Shown one piece after another: positions 1 through 10,265 of a stretch of DNA of 64,000 nt. A model generated the notes under the pieces. It was not told the origin of the DNA. It was given only the letters and a program-made list of their open reading frames with translations, and made no database searches. This stretch comes from Alcanivoracaceae bacterium. GTDB taxonomy: Bacteria; Pseudomonadota; Gammaproteobacteria; Pseudomonadales; Alcanivoracaceae. Location of the stretch: NCBI GenBank assembly GCA_029212745.1, contig JARGOL010000010.1:1-64000 (forward strand). The letters are read 5' to 3'. The position numbers were made by a program, and so were the translations under genes. Position 1 is the first letter of the stretch, and the number at the start of each line of letters is the position of its first letter.

Positions 1-53
1 AACCCTCGTATGCAGCTTGGGAAGCTGCCGTTCTACCATTGAACTACACCCGC
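1..53 (-). tRNA. tRNA-Gly (anticodon CCC), 3' part cut by window edge
   Basis: Read on the minus strand, the sequence begins GCGGGTGTAGTTCAATGG, which is a typical tRNA-Gly 5' acceptor and D arm. An anticodon stem GCAGC/GCTGC follows, closing a seven-base loop TTCCCAA, so the anticodon is CCC. The T arm and 3' acceptor strand lie beyond base 1. slyD follows on the same strand side about 20 bases away. Confidence 0.9.
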
Positions 54-73
54 ATTGTGACTGCTGATGGTGG

Positions 74-553
74 TCAGTGCTGGTGGCCGCCGGGGCCGTG
101 GGCGTGCCCGTGGGCCTTTTCTTCGTCGCTGGCGTCACGGACCTCGCTAATACTAATGTGAAAATTCAGGGTTTTACCAGCCAGTGGGTGATTGGCGTCC
201 ACATCCACGGTTTTCAGGCCCACCTTGATCACGGTGACCCAGCGTTGGCCGTCATCGGTTTGTACCGGCACCTGCATGCCGGGACGCAGCTTGCCGGCGT
301 GGCGCAGGTATTTGGCCGAGATGCGCTGGTGCATGCTGTCGTCGCTTTCACCGTAGCCCTGTTCCGGCGTTACCGTGACATCCAGTTCGTCGCCTTCGGT
401 TTTGCCGGACAGCGCGGCTTCCAGGCCCGGGATGATGTTGTTGGCGCCATGCAGGTAGGTCATGGGCGTGTCCTCGGCGGAACGTTCGATTTCGTCGCCC
501 TGTTCATCGCGCAGAATGTAGTGGAAGCGCACCACCTTGCCGTCTTCAATCAT
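74..553 (-). CDS. slyD: FKBP-type peptidyl-prolyl isomerase, SlyD family
   Basis: A 159-residue cytosolic FKBP-type prolyl isomerase and chaperone. The N-terminal FKBP part (about residues 1-70, with GLEAALSGKTEGD and PEQGYGE) is interrupted by the insert-in-flap domain typical of SlyD (about 71-130). The C-terminal tail is short and rich in His and Gly (HGHAHGPGGHQH), a reduced version of the metal-binding tail that supplies nickel in enterobacterial SlyD. Length and domain order match the family. The gene lies alone between a tRNA-Gly and a divergent hydrolase gene. Prolyl isomerase and chaperone activity are known for the family; a role in nickel handling is inferred from the His tail only. 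Confidence 0.9.
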   Translation of the reverse strand: MIEDGKVVRFHYILRDEQGDEIERSAEDTPMTYLHGANNIIPGLEAALSGKTEGDELDVTVTPEQGYGESDDSMHQRISAKYLRHAGKLRPGMQVPVQTDDGQRWVTVIKVGLKTVDVDANHPLAGKTLNFHISISEVRDASDEEKAHGHAHGPGGHQH

Positions 554-704
554 TACTCACTCCTCAGTGGGCGCCGATTATCCGGTGCAGCGGCATTCCG
601 CACAAGCACCTGACCGGGATGCGTCGTGCCGACAAAAGTGGTCATTGCCAGCGGCAGGGCCGGGTGGGTACAACCTGTAGCAACGGTTTCAGCGGGAGCA
701 GACC

Positions 705-1913
705 ATGGCGCACACCCTGGCGCGGGTCCATCAGCAGGATTACGACACGGCGGAATATCCACGTTTTCAGCAGCCCTGGTGGGAGCACCTGCCGGAGGAT
801 TTCTACCGTTACCCGGATGCCTTCGCCATGCCGGCGGCACTTCGGCGCAAGGTGGGCTTTACCGTCGCCCTCGATCAGCTCACCCGAACCGGGCTGGCGT
901 CCCTCGTGGCTGCGGCCTCTTCGCCGGCCATGCTGCTCGGTAATTCCCTGCAGGAGGACCTCCGCCAACAGGACTTCTACGAGAGTCTGCTGGCTTCGGG
1001 GGACCGCTATCAGTTTTTCCGTGAGCCGCAGCCAGTGTCCCATTTTCGCGAGTCGCCGGTGCGCCGTTACCATTTTCATCCCAGTGACGGTGAAAACGTT
1101 ACCGTGCGCTTTGAATCACCGTTCCAGACGGTCAATCCGGCCCTGCGCGAGCGATATGCCGCGCACCGGGAGAATGCCACGGCCTGGGCCCAGCACTGGC
1201 GCCATCACGATGGACCGCGGCCAACGCTGGTGGTGGTGCATGGTTTTGTTGCCGATCCCTACTGGCTCAACGCCCGCTTTCTCGCCTTGCCCTGGTTCTA
1301 CAAGCAGGGTTTTGATGTGCTCCTGTACACCATGCCGTTCCACGGCCGGCGCAAGAGCCGGCTGTCGCCGTTCAGTGGCGCCGAGTTCTTTGCCGGCGGC
1401 GTGTCGCATATCAATGAGGCGTTCGCCCAGACTATCCATGACTTGCGGATATACCTGCGCTATCTGCGCCAGCGTGGTGTTGACCGCATTGGTGCCACCG
1501 GCATTTCCCTGGGTGGCTACACCACCGGGTTGCTGGCGGCCATTGATGACCAGCTGAGTTTCGCCATCCCCAATGTGCCGGTAACCAGCCTGTTTGATCT
1601 CGTTCCTGGCTGGTTTCCGCTGAGTGCCGAGGTGCGGCTGCTGATGCGGCGCGCCGGCATATCATTGAAGGATTTGCGTCATGCCACAGCGGTGCATTCG
1701 CCGCTGACCTGGTCCTGCCAGCTGCCCCGGGACAGGCGATTGATTATCGGTGGAGTGGGCGACCGGTTTGCGCCGCCCAAGCAGGCCTGGATGCTCTGGA
1801 AGCACTGGGAGGAATGTGGTCTGCACTGGTTCCCGGGGAACCATCTCCTGCACCTGGACCAGGGACGCTATCTGCGCGAAATGAGTCAGTTCATGCGTGC
1901 CAGCGGGTTCTGA
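705..1913 (+). CDS. alpha/beta hydrolase family protein
   Basis: A 402-residue cytosolic alpha/beta-hydrolase. The hydrolase core starts near residue 173, where VVVHGF supplies the HG oxyanion motif. The nucleophile elbow GISLG lies at 266-270 with Ser268 as the likely nucleophile, and His residues near 384 (GNHLLH) can complete the triad. The first 160 residues form an N-terminal extension without a recognised domain. A GGGAG ribosome-binding site precedes the ATG. The substrate cannot be read from the sequence; the family includes esterases and peptidases. The gene ends three bases before the convergent histidine kinase gene. Confidence 0.75.
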   Translation: MAHTLARVHQQDYDTAEYPRFQQPWWEHLPEDFYRYPDAFAMPAALRRKVGFTVALDQLTRTGLASLVAAASSPAMLLGNSLQEDLRQQDFYESLLASGDRYQFFREPQPVSHFRESPVRRYHFHPSDGENVTVRFESPFQTVNPALRERYAAHRENATAWAQHWRHHDGPRPTLVVVHGFVADPYWLNARFLALPWFYKQGFDVLLYTMPFHGRRKSRLSPFSGAEFFAGGVSHINEAFAQTIHDLRIYLRYLRQRGVDRIGATGISLGGYTTGLLAAIDDQLSFAIPNVPVTSLFDLVPGWFPLSAEVRLLMRRAGISLKDLRHATAVHSPLTWSCQLPRDRRLIIGGVGDRFAPPKQAWMLWKHWEECGLHWFPGNHLLHLDQGRYLREMSQFMRASGF

Positions 1914-1916
1914 CCG

Positions 1917-4217
1917 CTAGTCGCGCCGACGTGACCCGATGACCTGGAGGCGCTTTTCCAGCCCCAGGGCTGACAGCAGCTTCTGCACCGCGTCCTTGCG
2001 TACCGGCTTGCTCAGGAACTGATCCATGCCGGCATCCGCCATGCGCTTGCGCTGCTCCTGCAACACGTGTGCCGTGAGCGCCACGATGGGGGTGCGCGGC
2101 AGGCCGGCCTCCTGTTCAAGCTGTCGTATCAGGCGGGTGGCCTCGACGCCATCCATGACCGGCATCTCGCAATCCATAAGCACCAGGTCAAAGGCCCCGC
2201 CCGCAGCACGATAGGCAGCCGTGGCTTCCTCGCCGTTGCGGCACAGGACCGGTTGTATGCGCAAGGCACCGAGGATGGCACGAATCACATCACGGTTGAC
2301 GTCATTATCTTCCGCCACAAGGACGCTGAGGTGATCGAAGCGGGCGTGTTCGGTGATCTCCTGCTCCGATTCAGTCTCCGCCTGCTTGCCGGAAGAGAGA
2401 AATGCGCGCAATGCCGATGGTGTCACCGGTTTGTTGAGAAGCGGCAAACCGTCCTGCTTTTCGTCGATGTGGGCAAGTACCGTGACCTTGTCCTTTATGC
2501 GGTTGACCAGCTTGCGGTTGGCATCGCTGGTTGATTTCAGCAGCGCTGCATCAATGAGGATATGTTCGAACCGGTCAGCCATCTCCAGGTAGGAGAAATC
2601 GCTGGCCCGCGTCACCGTGCTGCCCATGAACTCCAGCATGTGCTGTATCGAGTGCTGCTCGGTCTCGTTTTCCATCAGCAGCAGGATGGTCTGTTCCGGC
2701 AGGGGAGCAGCGTATTCATCTTCAATGGCGGGAAGTGGCAGTTCCAGCCAGAAGCAGCTGCCCTTGCCCTGCGTGCTGTTGACGCCAATGCGTCCGGCCA
2801 TCAGCTCGGCCAGCCGGCGGCAGACGGCAAGCCCCAGGCCGGTGCCGCCATACTGGCGCGTAGTTGTCTGGTCAGCCTGGGTGAACACATCGAAGATGCG
2901 TGCCTGCTGTTCTTCAGGGATACCCACACCGGTGTCGTGAATCTCTATGCGAAGGCCCTTGTTGCCGTCTGAAAGGGCGCCTTCAGTGACGCGCAACATG
3001 ACGAAGCCTTCTCGGGTGAACTTCACCGCGTTGTTGACCAGGTTGAGAATGATCTGGCGAAGACGCACAGGGTCGCCATAGACCGAACGCCAGTGGCTCA
3101 GGGTGACGTCCATGATCAGCGTCAGGCCCTGCTGCCGGGCCACGCCGGCGAAGGCAGAGACGCAGTCTTCCACCAGCATCTGGACGTCCACCGGACTATT
3201 GTCCAGCTGTAGCTGGCCGGATTCGATCTTGGAGAAATCAAGAATGTCATTGAGGATGGCCAGCAGGTTCTCGCTGCTGTGCTGCATGAGTTTGACATAG
3301 TGCTGCTGGCGGCCCGGCAGCTCGCTGTTGGCGAGCAGGTCCAGCACACCGATGATGCCGTTCATGGGTGTACGGATTTCGTGGCTCATTGTGGCCAGGA
3401 ATTCACTCTTGGCAATATTGGCACTTTCTGCCCGGATCCGTTTTTCTTCATCACGCAGACGGCGTTCGCGTTCCTCCGCCAGGGCAAGCTCCGCTTCCTC
3501 GCGCTGATGGATGTCATCGCGCAGTGTTTCCCGCATCTGGTTGATGGCGTCGGCAATATCCTGGAGCTCGTCGCGATGATGCTCCGAGCGTGGCAGCTTG
3601 AGTGGGTGATGCAGTCTGGAGATGGACATGCTGCGTGCGTATTCGGCAATGGCACGCAGGTGACGTCCCATCATGTGACGTATCAGCAGGATCACAAGTA
3701 CGGCAATGATAAGGGTCTTGAAGCCCTGGAACAGGACGATGAACGCGGCGTGTTCGCCGACGCGCTGGTACAGCGCGTCGCGGCTGATCTCGACACGCAA
3801 TACACCCAGTTCCTCGCCGCTGCCATCGCGGCGCCTGTAGACAATGGCGAAGTTGTGGACATGGCTGGACTTGGTGTCGGCACGCTCTTCGCCAACACGC
3901 AGGTTGCGTGTTTCCCCGTTCCAGTCCTGCCACTGCACCTCGGCTGCTATCACCTCAGGCAGTCGCAGCAGCGCACCCAGCTGTACCTGCAACTGTTCTT
4001 CGTCGAAGTTCCAGAGGCTGCGCGTAATGCCGGGAAGGGCGGTGAGCTCAATCTGCTCGAGATCGCGTTCCATGTCGGTGACGCCGTCATCATATTCACG
4101 AGCCAGCAGCAACAGGATGGCAATCAGGGTGATGACCGAACTGATCAAAAGGATCGCGCCCATCAGGCGAAAGGCCAGCGGGTTTTCCATGTGATAGCGC
4201 TTCAACCATCCGAGCAT
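1917..4217 (-). CDS. hybrid sensor histidine kinase/response regulator
   Basis: A 766-residue inner-membrane hybrid kinase. Transmembrane helices at about 17-38 and 157-180 bracket a periplasmic sensor of about 115 residues. A HAMP-like linker (185-240) and coiled coil lead to a HisKA domain with His279 in [14 protein letters not shown] and a HATPase domain (N box near 394, G boxes DTGVGIP and GGTGLGLAV). A degenerate receiver-like segment (about 508-610) precedes a full receiver (629-750) with phosphoacceptor Asp682 in [11 protein letters not shown] and a SKP lysine motif. No Hpt domain is present, so the relay needs a separate Hpt protein; the lone Hpt gene at 28.4 kb is a possible partner. 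A periplasmic solute-binding gene lies three bases upstream, which suggests ligand-coupled sensing. Confidence 0.9.
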   Translation of the reverse strand: MLGWLKRYHMENPLAFRLMGAILLISSVITLIAILLLLAREYDDGVTDMERDLEQIELTALPGITRSLWNFDEEQLQVQLGALLRLPEVIAAEVQWQDWNGETRNLRVGEERADTKSSHVHNFAIVYRRRDGSGEELGVLRVEISRDALYQRVGEHAAFIVLFQGFKTLIIAVLVILLIRHMMGRHLRAIAEYARSMSISRLHHPLKLPRSEHHRDELQDIADAINQMRETLRDDIHQREEAELALAEERERRLRDEEKRIRAESANIAKSEFLATMSHEIRTPMNGIIGVLDLLANSELPGRQQHYVKLMQHSSENLLAILNDILDFSKIESGQLQLDNSPVDVQMLVEDCVSAFAGVARQQGLTLIMDVTLSHWRSVYGDPVRLRQIILNLVNNAVKFTREGFVMLRVTEGALSDGNKGLRIEIHDTGVGIPEEQQARIFDVFTQADQTTTRQYGGTGLGLAVCRRLAELMAGRIGVNSTQGKGSCFWLELPLPAIEDEYAAPLPEQTILLLMENETEQHSIQHMLEFMGSTVTRASDFSYLEMADRFEHILIDAALLKSTSDANRKLVNRIKDKVTVLAHIDEKQDGLPLLNKPVTPSALRAFLSSGKQAETESEQEITEHARFDHLSVLVAEDNDVNRDVIRAILGALRIQPVLCRNGEEATAAYRAAGGAFDLVLMDCEMPVMDGVEATRLIRQLEQEAGLPRTPIVALTAHVLQEQRKRMADAGMDQFLSKPVRKDAVQKLLSALGLEKRLQVIGSRRRD

Positions 4218-4220
4218 GTA

Positions 4221-4973
4221 TCAAGGCCCTCCCTGAGCCGTTCCAGGTGACACTGCTTCCATCAACGGTGCCAGGTGGCCGTCGTTGCGGAAACACACGA
4301 ATAATTCCTGCTTGGCCAGCAGTTTCTCGTGAAATGTCACCAGGTGACCGACTGTACGTACCTGGCTGTCATGCTCTATCAGCCAGGACAACACGTTCCT
4401 GTCGATTACCGCCATGTCCAGGCGGCCGGAGGCCACCTTGAGTATGTTTTGCTGATCTGCCGTGGTCAGCTCCACCGCCAGGGTGCCGTCGGCCACCAGG
4501 GCATCAAATTCGTCGGTGTTGATGTAGTCCTGCACCAGCCCGATACGGTACTGGCCCAGGTCTTCCAGTCTGTCCCAGCCAATGGCATCGGCCCGTTTGC
4601 GGTGGACCACAAACCCCAGCGGGCTCTCGCCCACCGGCCCGGCGAGGGTGCACCGCTGGCCCAACGCACGGGTGTAATACTCCGGGAAATACCCGTCGTA
4701 GCCGCTGCCGGGGCCGTCCACCACCTTGATGGCGCGGGCCCAGGGCATGAAATCCACGGACAGGGAGTAGCCATTGCTGGACAGCAGCTCCTGCACGGCT
4801 TGCGTTGTGCTGCCCTGGCCCGGCAGGTCAGTGCCGGTGTACGGCGGCCAGAACAGGGAGGCCAGACGGACCTCGCGTTCGGCTGCCATGCCAGGCGGGC
4901 AAAGCGCGCAGAGAAATAACAGCTGCAGCAGCGCAAGTATGCCGACTGATTCTCGGTGAAACCGGGACGGCAT
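4221..4973 (-). CDS. periplasmic substrate-binding protein (SBP_bac_3-like)
   Basis: A 250-residue secreted protein with an N-terminal signal peptide (hydrophobic LALLQLLFLCALC, cleavage near AMA-A of PGMAAE). The mature part resembles the type-3 extracellular solute-binding fold: FWPPYTG and YDGYFPEY near the N-terminus and the two-lobe pattern KVASGRLDMAVID later. The start at 4973 is chosen because GGAGG sits just upstream; a longer reading from 4994 lacks this. No ABC permease genes are nearby, and the gene is followed after three bases by the hybrid kinase. I infer that it is a periplasmic sensor partner of the kinase rather than a transporter component. The ligand is unknown. Confidence 0.75.
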   Translation of the reverse strand: MPSRFHRESVGILALLQLLFLCALCPPGMAAEREVRLASLFWPPYTGTDLPGQGSTTQAVQELLSSNGYSLSVDFMPWARAIKVVDGPGSGYDGYFPEYYTRALGQRCTLAGPVGESPLGFVVHRKRADAIGWDRLEDLGQYRIGLVQDYINTDEFDALVADGTLAVELTTADQQNILKVASGRLDMAVIDRNVLSWLIEHDSQVRTVGHLVTFHEKLLAKQELFVCFRNDGHLAPLMEAVSPGTAQGGP

Positions 4974-5062
4974 CACAGATCCTCCCTGGATCATGCTTTC
5001 TACCTATGCTAAGGCGGGCATTCCATTGCCGCAATTGCTTTTTTCAGTGGCCGGACGACCGG

Positions 5063-6523
5063 TTATTCCTCGCCTACCAGCCGCAGGTGGCGCAGCTTTT
5101 CGGTCTCGATGCGGTCCAGCCGCTGCAGGCACGACCGGAACGTGCGGCTGATGCAGGTGGTGTTGCCGATCATCTCCAGGCGCGGCCAGGTGGCGCGCTC
5201 GCCACTGCGGATGAACTCGCGCACGTCGTCAACGCTGGGATTGCGCAGCACCCGCAGGATATTGCGTGCCTTGCGCTCCGGGATCAGGTTGATGTCGCCG
5301 ATGTACTTCTGCTTGAGCACCGACTCGGCCTTGTCCAGGATCAGGCCCACGTCGTTGGAGCGGACCTGGCGCTGGGCCAGGTTGAGCACGAAACGGGCAT
5401 TCATGGTGAAGTTGCGCAGGGCCAGGTTGCCCAGGGCCGGCAGCGGACGGCCGTTACCCTTGCGGGCCAGGAACGGCACCACATGCGGGTTGGTCTGGCT
5501 GACAATGGCGTGGTTGACGCCGTACAGACGCGCCAGCCGGTGGATCGGCAGGTCGTCCTTGATCGAGCCGTCAACGAACTTGCGGCTCGGGATGTAGGGG
5601 ACTTTCTCGCCCTCGATGTTCTTCGCCCACAGGGTCACCGGCGGGTAGATGCCCGGAATGGCGCAGCTGGCCAGCGATGCTTTTCGAATCAGCACGTTCG
5701 GGGACGTCTTCCAGTTCAGCAACCGGCTGTGTTGGTGGCGGTCGTAGGGGCTGACGGTGATATTGATCTCGCGCCCGGTGCGATGGTACGCCTCCTCGAA
5801 GGTCAGGTCGGCGATGTTCTCCTCCAGGCAGGCTTCCAGGAAGTTGCCGTCAAGGACCGGCTTGCCGCGCATCAGGCCACCCCAGCCAACCACCTTGAAT
5901 GCTTCCAGGTAGATGTTTTCCGGCTCCAGCTTGTGGCGCAGCTCCTCGTCATCGTGGGTGCCCACCACCGAGGCGATGATCGAGCCGGCGCTGGAACCGG
6001 AGATCACCGGCGGCAGCAGGCCTTCTTCCCAGAGTGACTTGGCCACGCCGATGTGGAACAGGCCCAGGGCAGCACCGCCGGACAGCATCAGGCAGCTCTG
6101 GCCAAAGGCCTGGCCGGTGGTCTGGAAGAAGTCCAGTTTCTCCTTGAACCCGAACTCGCTGAACTCGTTGTCGCAGAGGAAATCCAGTGCGGTGCACACT
6201 TCCTGCAGGTAGCGCTCGATCAGTGTCTTGGTGCCGACGCGGGCGACCTGGTAAAGCGCCGGGTTGGAGATGTTGCCGAGGTTGCCGTGCAGGCCCTCAT
6301 GCAGGTGGAACACCAGTTTGTTGACGTCGTTGCGCTCACGGGCCTGGCGGATCTGTGCCAGGCGGTTGCGGATGAGTTCGTAGTCATAGTGCGGGGAGCG
6401 GTCAATGTCCTTCCACTCCTCGGCGCCGGACAGCCTGTCATGTTCCAGGCTGGCTTCACGCCACTCGGCGTAGGTGGTGGCGTTGTCGATGGCTTTCTGA
6501 AGTTGTTTTAGTGCCCGTTTCAT
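5063..6523 (-). CDS. patatin-like phospholipase (DUF3336 type)
   Basis: A 486-residue lipid acyl hydrolase. The N-terminal 140 residues match the DUF3336-type extension found on bacterial and fungal triacylglycerol-lipase-like patatins. The catalytic domain has the glycine-rich oxyanion motif SGGAALGLFHIG (148-159), the nucleophile motif GSSAG (176-180, Ser178) and the dyad aspartate in FVDG (Asp318). It therefore carries the complete Ser-Asp dyad. It likely acts on phospholipids or neutral lipids inside the cell. The AraC-type regulator on the same strand just upstream may control it, but this is only inferred from position. Confidence 0.88.
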   Translation of the reverse strand: MKRALKQLQKAIDNATTYAEWREASLEHDRLSGAEEWKDIDRSPHYDYELIRNRLAQIRQARERNDVNKLVFHLHEGLHGNLGNISNPALYQVARVGTKTLIERYLQEVCTALDFLCDNEFSEFGFKEKLDFFQTTGQAFGQSCLMLSGGAALGLFHIGVAKSLWEEGLLPPVISGSSAGSIIASVVGTHDDEELRHKLEPENIYLEAFKVVGWGGLMRGKPVLDGNFLEACLEENIADLTFEEAYHRTGREINITVSPYDRHQHSRLLNWKTSPNVLIRKASLASCAIPGIYPPVTLWAKNIEGEKVPYIPSRKFVDGSIKDDLPIHRLARLYGVNHAIVSQTNPHVVPFLARKGNGRPLPALGNLALRNFTMNARFVLNLAQRQVRSNDVGLILDKAESVLKQKYIGDINLIPERKARNILRVLRNPSVDDVREFIRSGERATWPRLEMIGNTTCISRTFRSCLQRLDRIETEKLRHLRLVGEE

Positions 6524-6626
6524 TCTCTGGCCCCTGGCTCACTGGTCCATTTTTCACTGACAAGATCACGCAGTATATCGATATGCCAGTATCGGGCCGG
6601 GCCCCTTGTCAGACAATGCAGACGGG

Positions 6627-7655
6627 TCAGGTGCGCGCCTCACGGGAGCGGTATTCCCCCGGTGTCATGCCGTTCTGGCGCTTGAAACTGCGCTGGAATG
6701 AGCGGATGTCGCTGTAGCCAAGGCGCTCGGCGATTTCGGCCTGGGTCATGCGGGTATCCCGCAGGTAACCCTGGGCCAGCTCCTGGCGCAGGCGGTCAAG
6801 AATGGTCTGCCAGCTGGTGCCCTCGTCCTGCAGGCGACGGTGCAGGGTGCGCACGTTGATGCCCAGGTCCTCGGCCACCTGTTCCTTGCGGGGCAGGCGC
6901 TCGTTGATGGAGGCGAGGATGCGGTTGCGCACCTTCTGCGCCAGGGTGGTGTCGATGCCCAGCGACTGCAGTTTCTTGGCCGCATGGGCTTCCAGTGTCG
7001 ACAGCAGCTGCGGGTCCGGCTGGCGCAGCGGGTGTTGCAGGATATCGGGCTTGGATACCAGTGCGGAACAGGTCTGGTTGAACTTCACCTCACAGCCGAA
7101 AATGCGCCGGTAGTCCTCGATCAATTTTCGGTTTTCCGGCGGATCATGCTCGAGCAACACCATTTCCGGGTTCAGGCTCTGGTTATTGGTGAGCCAGCGG
7201 GTGTACAGCACCCAGGAGCCCAGTACGTTCTCGATCAGGTGGCGCCGTGCCGGCTGGCGCTGGTGGCGGCAAATCCAGCGCACTTCCACCATGCCGTTGT
7301 GCATCATGGTTTCGGTGACACCCATGTCGCCGACCAGCTTTTCGTACAGGGCAACCTTGGACAGTGCCTCGAAGATGGTGCTGGCACTCATGGCAATGTA
7401 GCCCATCACCGAATAGCTGCCGGGCTGGACGAACTGTGATGTATGCAGCCCGAACAGGGGGTCGCCAGAGCGTTCGATCAGCCAGATGAGCAGATCCTCG
7501 AACGCCTCGCCGGAGATACGCGCTTCTGCATCGGCAGCCTGCTCGGGGTCGATGCGCGCGACCTGCATGCCGTCGGTGGGGTCAATGCCGCTGGCGCGCG
7601 CACTCTCCAGATACTGGTTCAGTGCTGCCCCGGAAATGGTGCCAAGATCCGTCAT
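6627..7655 (-). CDS. AraC-family transcriptional regulator (Arabinose_bd type)
   Basis: A 342-residue cytosolic regulator. The N-terminal half (about 15-200) corresponds to the Arabinose_bd domain common in Pseudomonas-type AraC regulators such as OruR/ArgR-like proteins. The C-terminal 100 residues form the double helix-turn-helix: VRTLHRRLQDEGTSW for the first and QAEIAERLGYSDIRSFQRSF for the second, followed by MTPGEYR. Neighbours are the DUF3336 patatin downstream and a SIMPL lipoprotein gene upstream, all on the minus strand. Control of lipid metabolism genes is a reasonable inference but no operator was identified. Confidence 0.88.
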   Translation of the reverse strand: MTDLGTISGAALNQYLESARASGIDPTDGMQVARIDPEQAADAEARISGEAFEDLLIWLIERSGDPLFGLHTSQFVQPGSYSVMGYIAMSASTIFEALSKVALYEKLVGDMGVTETMMHNGMVEVRWICRHQRQPARRHLIENVLGSWVLYTRWLTNNQSLNPEMVLLEHDPPENRKLIEDYRRIFGCEVKFNQTCSALVSKPDILQHPLRQPDPQLLSTLEAHAAKKLQSLGIDTTLAQKVRNRILASINERLPRKEQVAEDLGINVRTLHRRLQDEGTSWQTILDRLRQELAQGYLRDTRMTQAEIAERLGYSDIRSFQRSFKRQNGMTPGEYRSREART

Positions 7656-7687
7656 GATGGCCTTACTCTTGTTGTTCTTGCCGTCGT

Positions 7688-8362
7688 TCAGTGCAGCTCA
7701 TAGGTGACGCTGACCCGCGCGGTAACTTTGCTTGTGCCGGCCTGGTAACTGTCCTGTTCCGGCGCGCTGGCCATGGCCCGCATCATGGGAACGCCCGGCG
7801 AGCCGGCCTCGGAGACCGTGATGACCTTGCCCAGGGTCATGTCCGAGGCGTCGGCCAGCACCTGGGCACGGGCGCGGGCATTCTCCATGGCCCGGGCCAG
7901 GGCCTGGTGTTCCAGGGCGGCATGGTCGCTGATCTCGCGCTGGGCGAGGCCGAAGTCATTGACGCCCAGTCGGGCCAGGCCGGTAACCAGTTCAGCATAG
8001 GTGTCGATACTGTTGACGCGGATGGTCACGTCGCGGCTGACCCGGTAGCCGAGCAGACGTTTCTCCGGCTGCCATTGCCATTCGGGTGCCACGGACACGC
8101 TGTCCGCAGTGATGTCCTCTGCCGCGATATCCAGGTCCTCGCCCAGGGCGAGGATGCTGGCCACCTGTTTGTCCACCGAAGTCTTCAGGCCGGCAATGTC
8201 CAGGCCGCGCAGGCTGGCGCTGCCGCGCACGACGTAGACATCAGCGGTGGCAGTGACACTGCCGCTGGCGGAAACGGCCACCTGGCGCGGCTGTGGTTCG
8301 CCGCTACCGCAACCGGCGAGCAGCAGGCACAACCCCAGTGCCAGGGTCAGTGTTCTGGTCAT
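7688..8362 (-). CDS. SIMPL domain lipoprotein (DUF541)
   Basis: A 224-residue envelope protein. The N-terminus is a lipoprotein signal peptide with lipobox LLAGC, so Cys18 would be lipidated. The rest is a SIMPL/DUF541 domain, recognised by VSASGSVTATADVYVVRGS, the ALARAMENARARAQVLAD helix and the final VTARVSVTYEL strand. SIMPL proteins are periplasmic oligomers linked to stress tolerance, but the biochemical role is not established. It lies 32 bases upstream of the AraC-type gene on the same strand. Confidence 0.85.
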   Translation of the reverse strand: MTRTLTLALGLCLLLAGCGSGEPQPRQVAVSASGSVTATADVYVVRGSASLRGLDIAGLKTSVDKQVASILALGEDLDIAAEDITADSVSVAPEWQWQPEKRLLGYRVSRDVTIRVNSIDTYAELVTGLARLGVNDFGLAQREISDHAALEHQALARAMENARARAQVLADASDMTLGKVITVSEAGSPGVPMMRAMASAPEQDSYQAGTSKVTARVSVTYELH

Positions 8363-8564
8363 GATGTTTCTCCCGAGGGGGCGCTGCGCACCCCATTTGT
8401 TTTTCTGACGATTCTGACAAGACTACGTGCTTTTTCTGTCATTTTGCAGAAAACCGGCGGCGGTGCCAGCCCCACGCCCGCAGATTGGAATGGAGGCCGT
8501 GGAATCACTATGATGTGGCGCCTTCAGGAAGGCGATCTCCCGCAAACCCAGACACAGGTGACGC

Positions 8565-9620
8565 ATGAATCCGCAGGCGCTAGAGCAGGCACTGGCATCC
8601 TTGCCGGTGGAAGATTTCCAGCTGGGGTTCGCCGATACCGGTGCCTCCCTGGTCCAGACCGGGCCCTCCGACGTGCTGCTGACCACGGGTTTTCCCTGCG
8701 CCAGCATGGCCGACAGCTACAGTGAGGCCATTGCCGCAGCTCTGCCCGAGCCCTGCACCGTGCGGGTGGAAACCCGGGTTGAACCGCACCGTTGCCAGAA
8801 TGGCATGCCGGCGCTGGACCAGGTCAGCAATATCATTGCGGTCTCGTCGGGGAAGGGCGGGGTGGGCAAATCCACCACCGCCGTCAACCTGGCCCTGGCC
8901 CTGCAGGCCGAGGGGGCTCGCGTGGGCCTGCTGGATGCGGATGTGTTCGGTCCGAGCCAGCCAGTGATGCTGGGTGTGCCCGCAGATACCCGCCCCGAGG
9001 TGCTGGACGGCAAATGGTTCGTGCCGGTGACTGCCCATGGACTGCAGACCATGTCCATGGGCTTCCTGGTGGGCGAGGACGCGCCGGTGGTCTGGCGTGG
9101 CCCGAAAGCCAGCGGGGCACTGCAGCAAATGGTCGCCCAGACCCGTTGGCAAGCGCTCGATTACCTGGTGGTGGACCTGCCGCCAGGCACCGGTGATATC
9201 CAGCTGACGCTGGCCCAGCGGGTACCGGTGGCAGGCAGTGTCGTGGTGACCACCCCGCAGGACATCGCCCTGGCGGATGCCATCAAGGGCATCGAGATGT
9301 TCAACAAGGTGGATGTTGCAGTGCTCGGCATCGTCGAGAACATGGCCGTGCATGTATGCAGCAATTGCGGGCATGCCGAGCACATTTTCGGGAAAGGGGG
9401 CGGCGAGCGCGTGTCCGTGCGTTACGGTGTGCCACTGCTGGGGAGTCTGCCGCTGTCCCGTGGCATTCGCGAGCAGGCCGACGGTGGTTTGCCCACCGTG
9501 CTGGCCGCGCCTGATTCGGCCGAAGCGGCCAGTTACCGCCGCCTGGCGCGGCATACGGCGGCCCGGCTGGCTACCCGGCCCGGCGCGCCGCGTGCCTTTC
9601 CCGCGGTGACGTCGGCCTGA
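8565..9620 (+). CDS. apbC: Mrp/ApbC iron-sulfur cluster carrier ATPase
   Basis: A 351-residue cytosolic P-loop ATPase of the Mrp/NBP35 family that binds and transfers 4Fe-4S clusters to apoproteins. A short DUF59/FeS-assembly-like N-terminus (1-70) precedes the deviant Walker A SGKGGVGKST (95-104), the switch motif DADVFGPSQP and VVDLPPGTGD. The bridging-cluster motif CSNC lies in HVCSNCGHAEH. Length and motif order match ApbC. dcd follows 68 bases downstream on the same strand, an order also known from Pseudomonas. Confidence 0.93.
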   Translation: MNPQALEQALASLPVEDFQLGFADTGASLVQTGPSDVLLTTGFPCASMADSYSEAIAAALPEPCTVRVETRVEPHRCQNGMPALDQVSNIIAVSSGKGGVGKSTTAVNLALALQAEGARVGLLDADVFGPSQPVMLGVPADTRPEVLDGKWFVPVTAHGLQTMSMGFLVGEDAPVVWRGPKASGALQQMVAQTRWQALDYLVVDLPPGTGDIQLTLAQRVPVAGSVVVTTPQDIALADAIKGIEMFNKVDVAVLGIVENMAVHVCSNCGHAEHIFGKGGGERVSVRYGVPLLGSLPLSRGIREQADGGLPTVLAAPDSAEAASYRRLARHTAARLATRPGAPRAFPAVTSA

Positions 9621-9688
9621 ACGACATCAGTCTGGATAAGTTGCCGCGACAGGGCTAGGATGCGGCGATTCGTTTGCGAGGTAGTGTC

Positions 9689-10255
9689 ATGAGTATAAAG
9701 TCAGATCGCTGGATTCGCCGCATGGCCGAAGAGCAGGGCATGATTGAGCCGTTCGAGGCGGGCCAGGTGCGTGAAGGCGCCGACGGCAAGGTGATTTCCT
9801 ACGGTGTCTCCAGTTATGGCTATGACGTGCGCTGCTCGGATGAATTCAAGGTCTTCACCAATATCTATTCCGCCACGGTGGACCCGAAGGCGTTCGACGA
9901 CAAGAGCTTTGTTGATATCAAGGGTGATTACTGCATCATCCCGCCGAACTCGTTCGCACTGGCGCGGACCGTGGAGTACTTCAGGATTCCCCGTTCGGTC
10001 CTGACCATCTGCCTTGGCAAGTCCACGTATGCGCGCTGTGGCATCATCGTCAACGTGACGCCGCTGGAGCCGGAGTGGGAAGGGCATGTCACCCTGGAGT
10101 TTTCCAACACCACCAACCTGCCGGCAAAGATCTACGCCAATGAAGGGGTGGCGCAGATGCTCTTTCTGGAGTCGGACGAGGTGTGTGAAACGTCGTACCG
10201 GGATCGCGGCGGCAAGTACCAGGGCCAGCGCGGGGTCACGCTGCCGCGTACCTAG
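9689..10255 (+). CDS. dcd: dCTP deaminase
   Basis: A 188-residue homotrimeric dCTP deaminase that converts dCTP to dUTP for thymidylate synthesis. Family motifs include [31 protein letters not shown] and the catalytic glutamate stretch [19 protein letters not shown]. The C-terminus [11 protein letters not shown] is typical. The ATG at 9689 is preferred to an upstream TTG (9674) because GAGG lies about seven bases upstream and [12 protein letters not shown] is the conserved N-terminus. Confidence 0.96.
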   Translation: MSIKSDRWIRRMAEEQGMIEPFEAGQVREGADGKVISYGVSSYGYDVRCSDEFKVFTNIYSATVDPKAFDDKSFVDIKGDYCIIPPNSFALARTVEYFRIPRSVLTICLGKSTYARCGIIVNVTPLEPEWEGHVTLEFSNTTNLPAKIYANEGVAQMLFLESDEVCETSYRDRGGKYQGQRGVTLPRT

Positions 10256-10265
10256 GCCGGTACTA

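Noticed and set aside
3279-4250. 323-residue plus-strand reading opposite the histidine kinase
   Set aside because: It is a shadow of the kinase gene in a GC-rich region, without start signals or family motifs.
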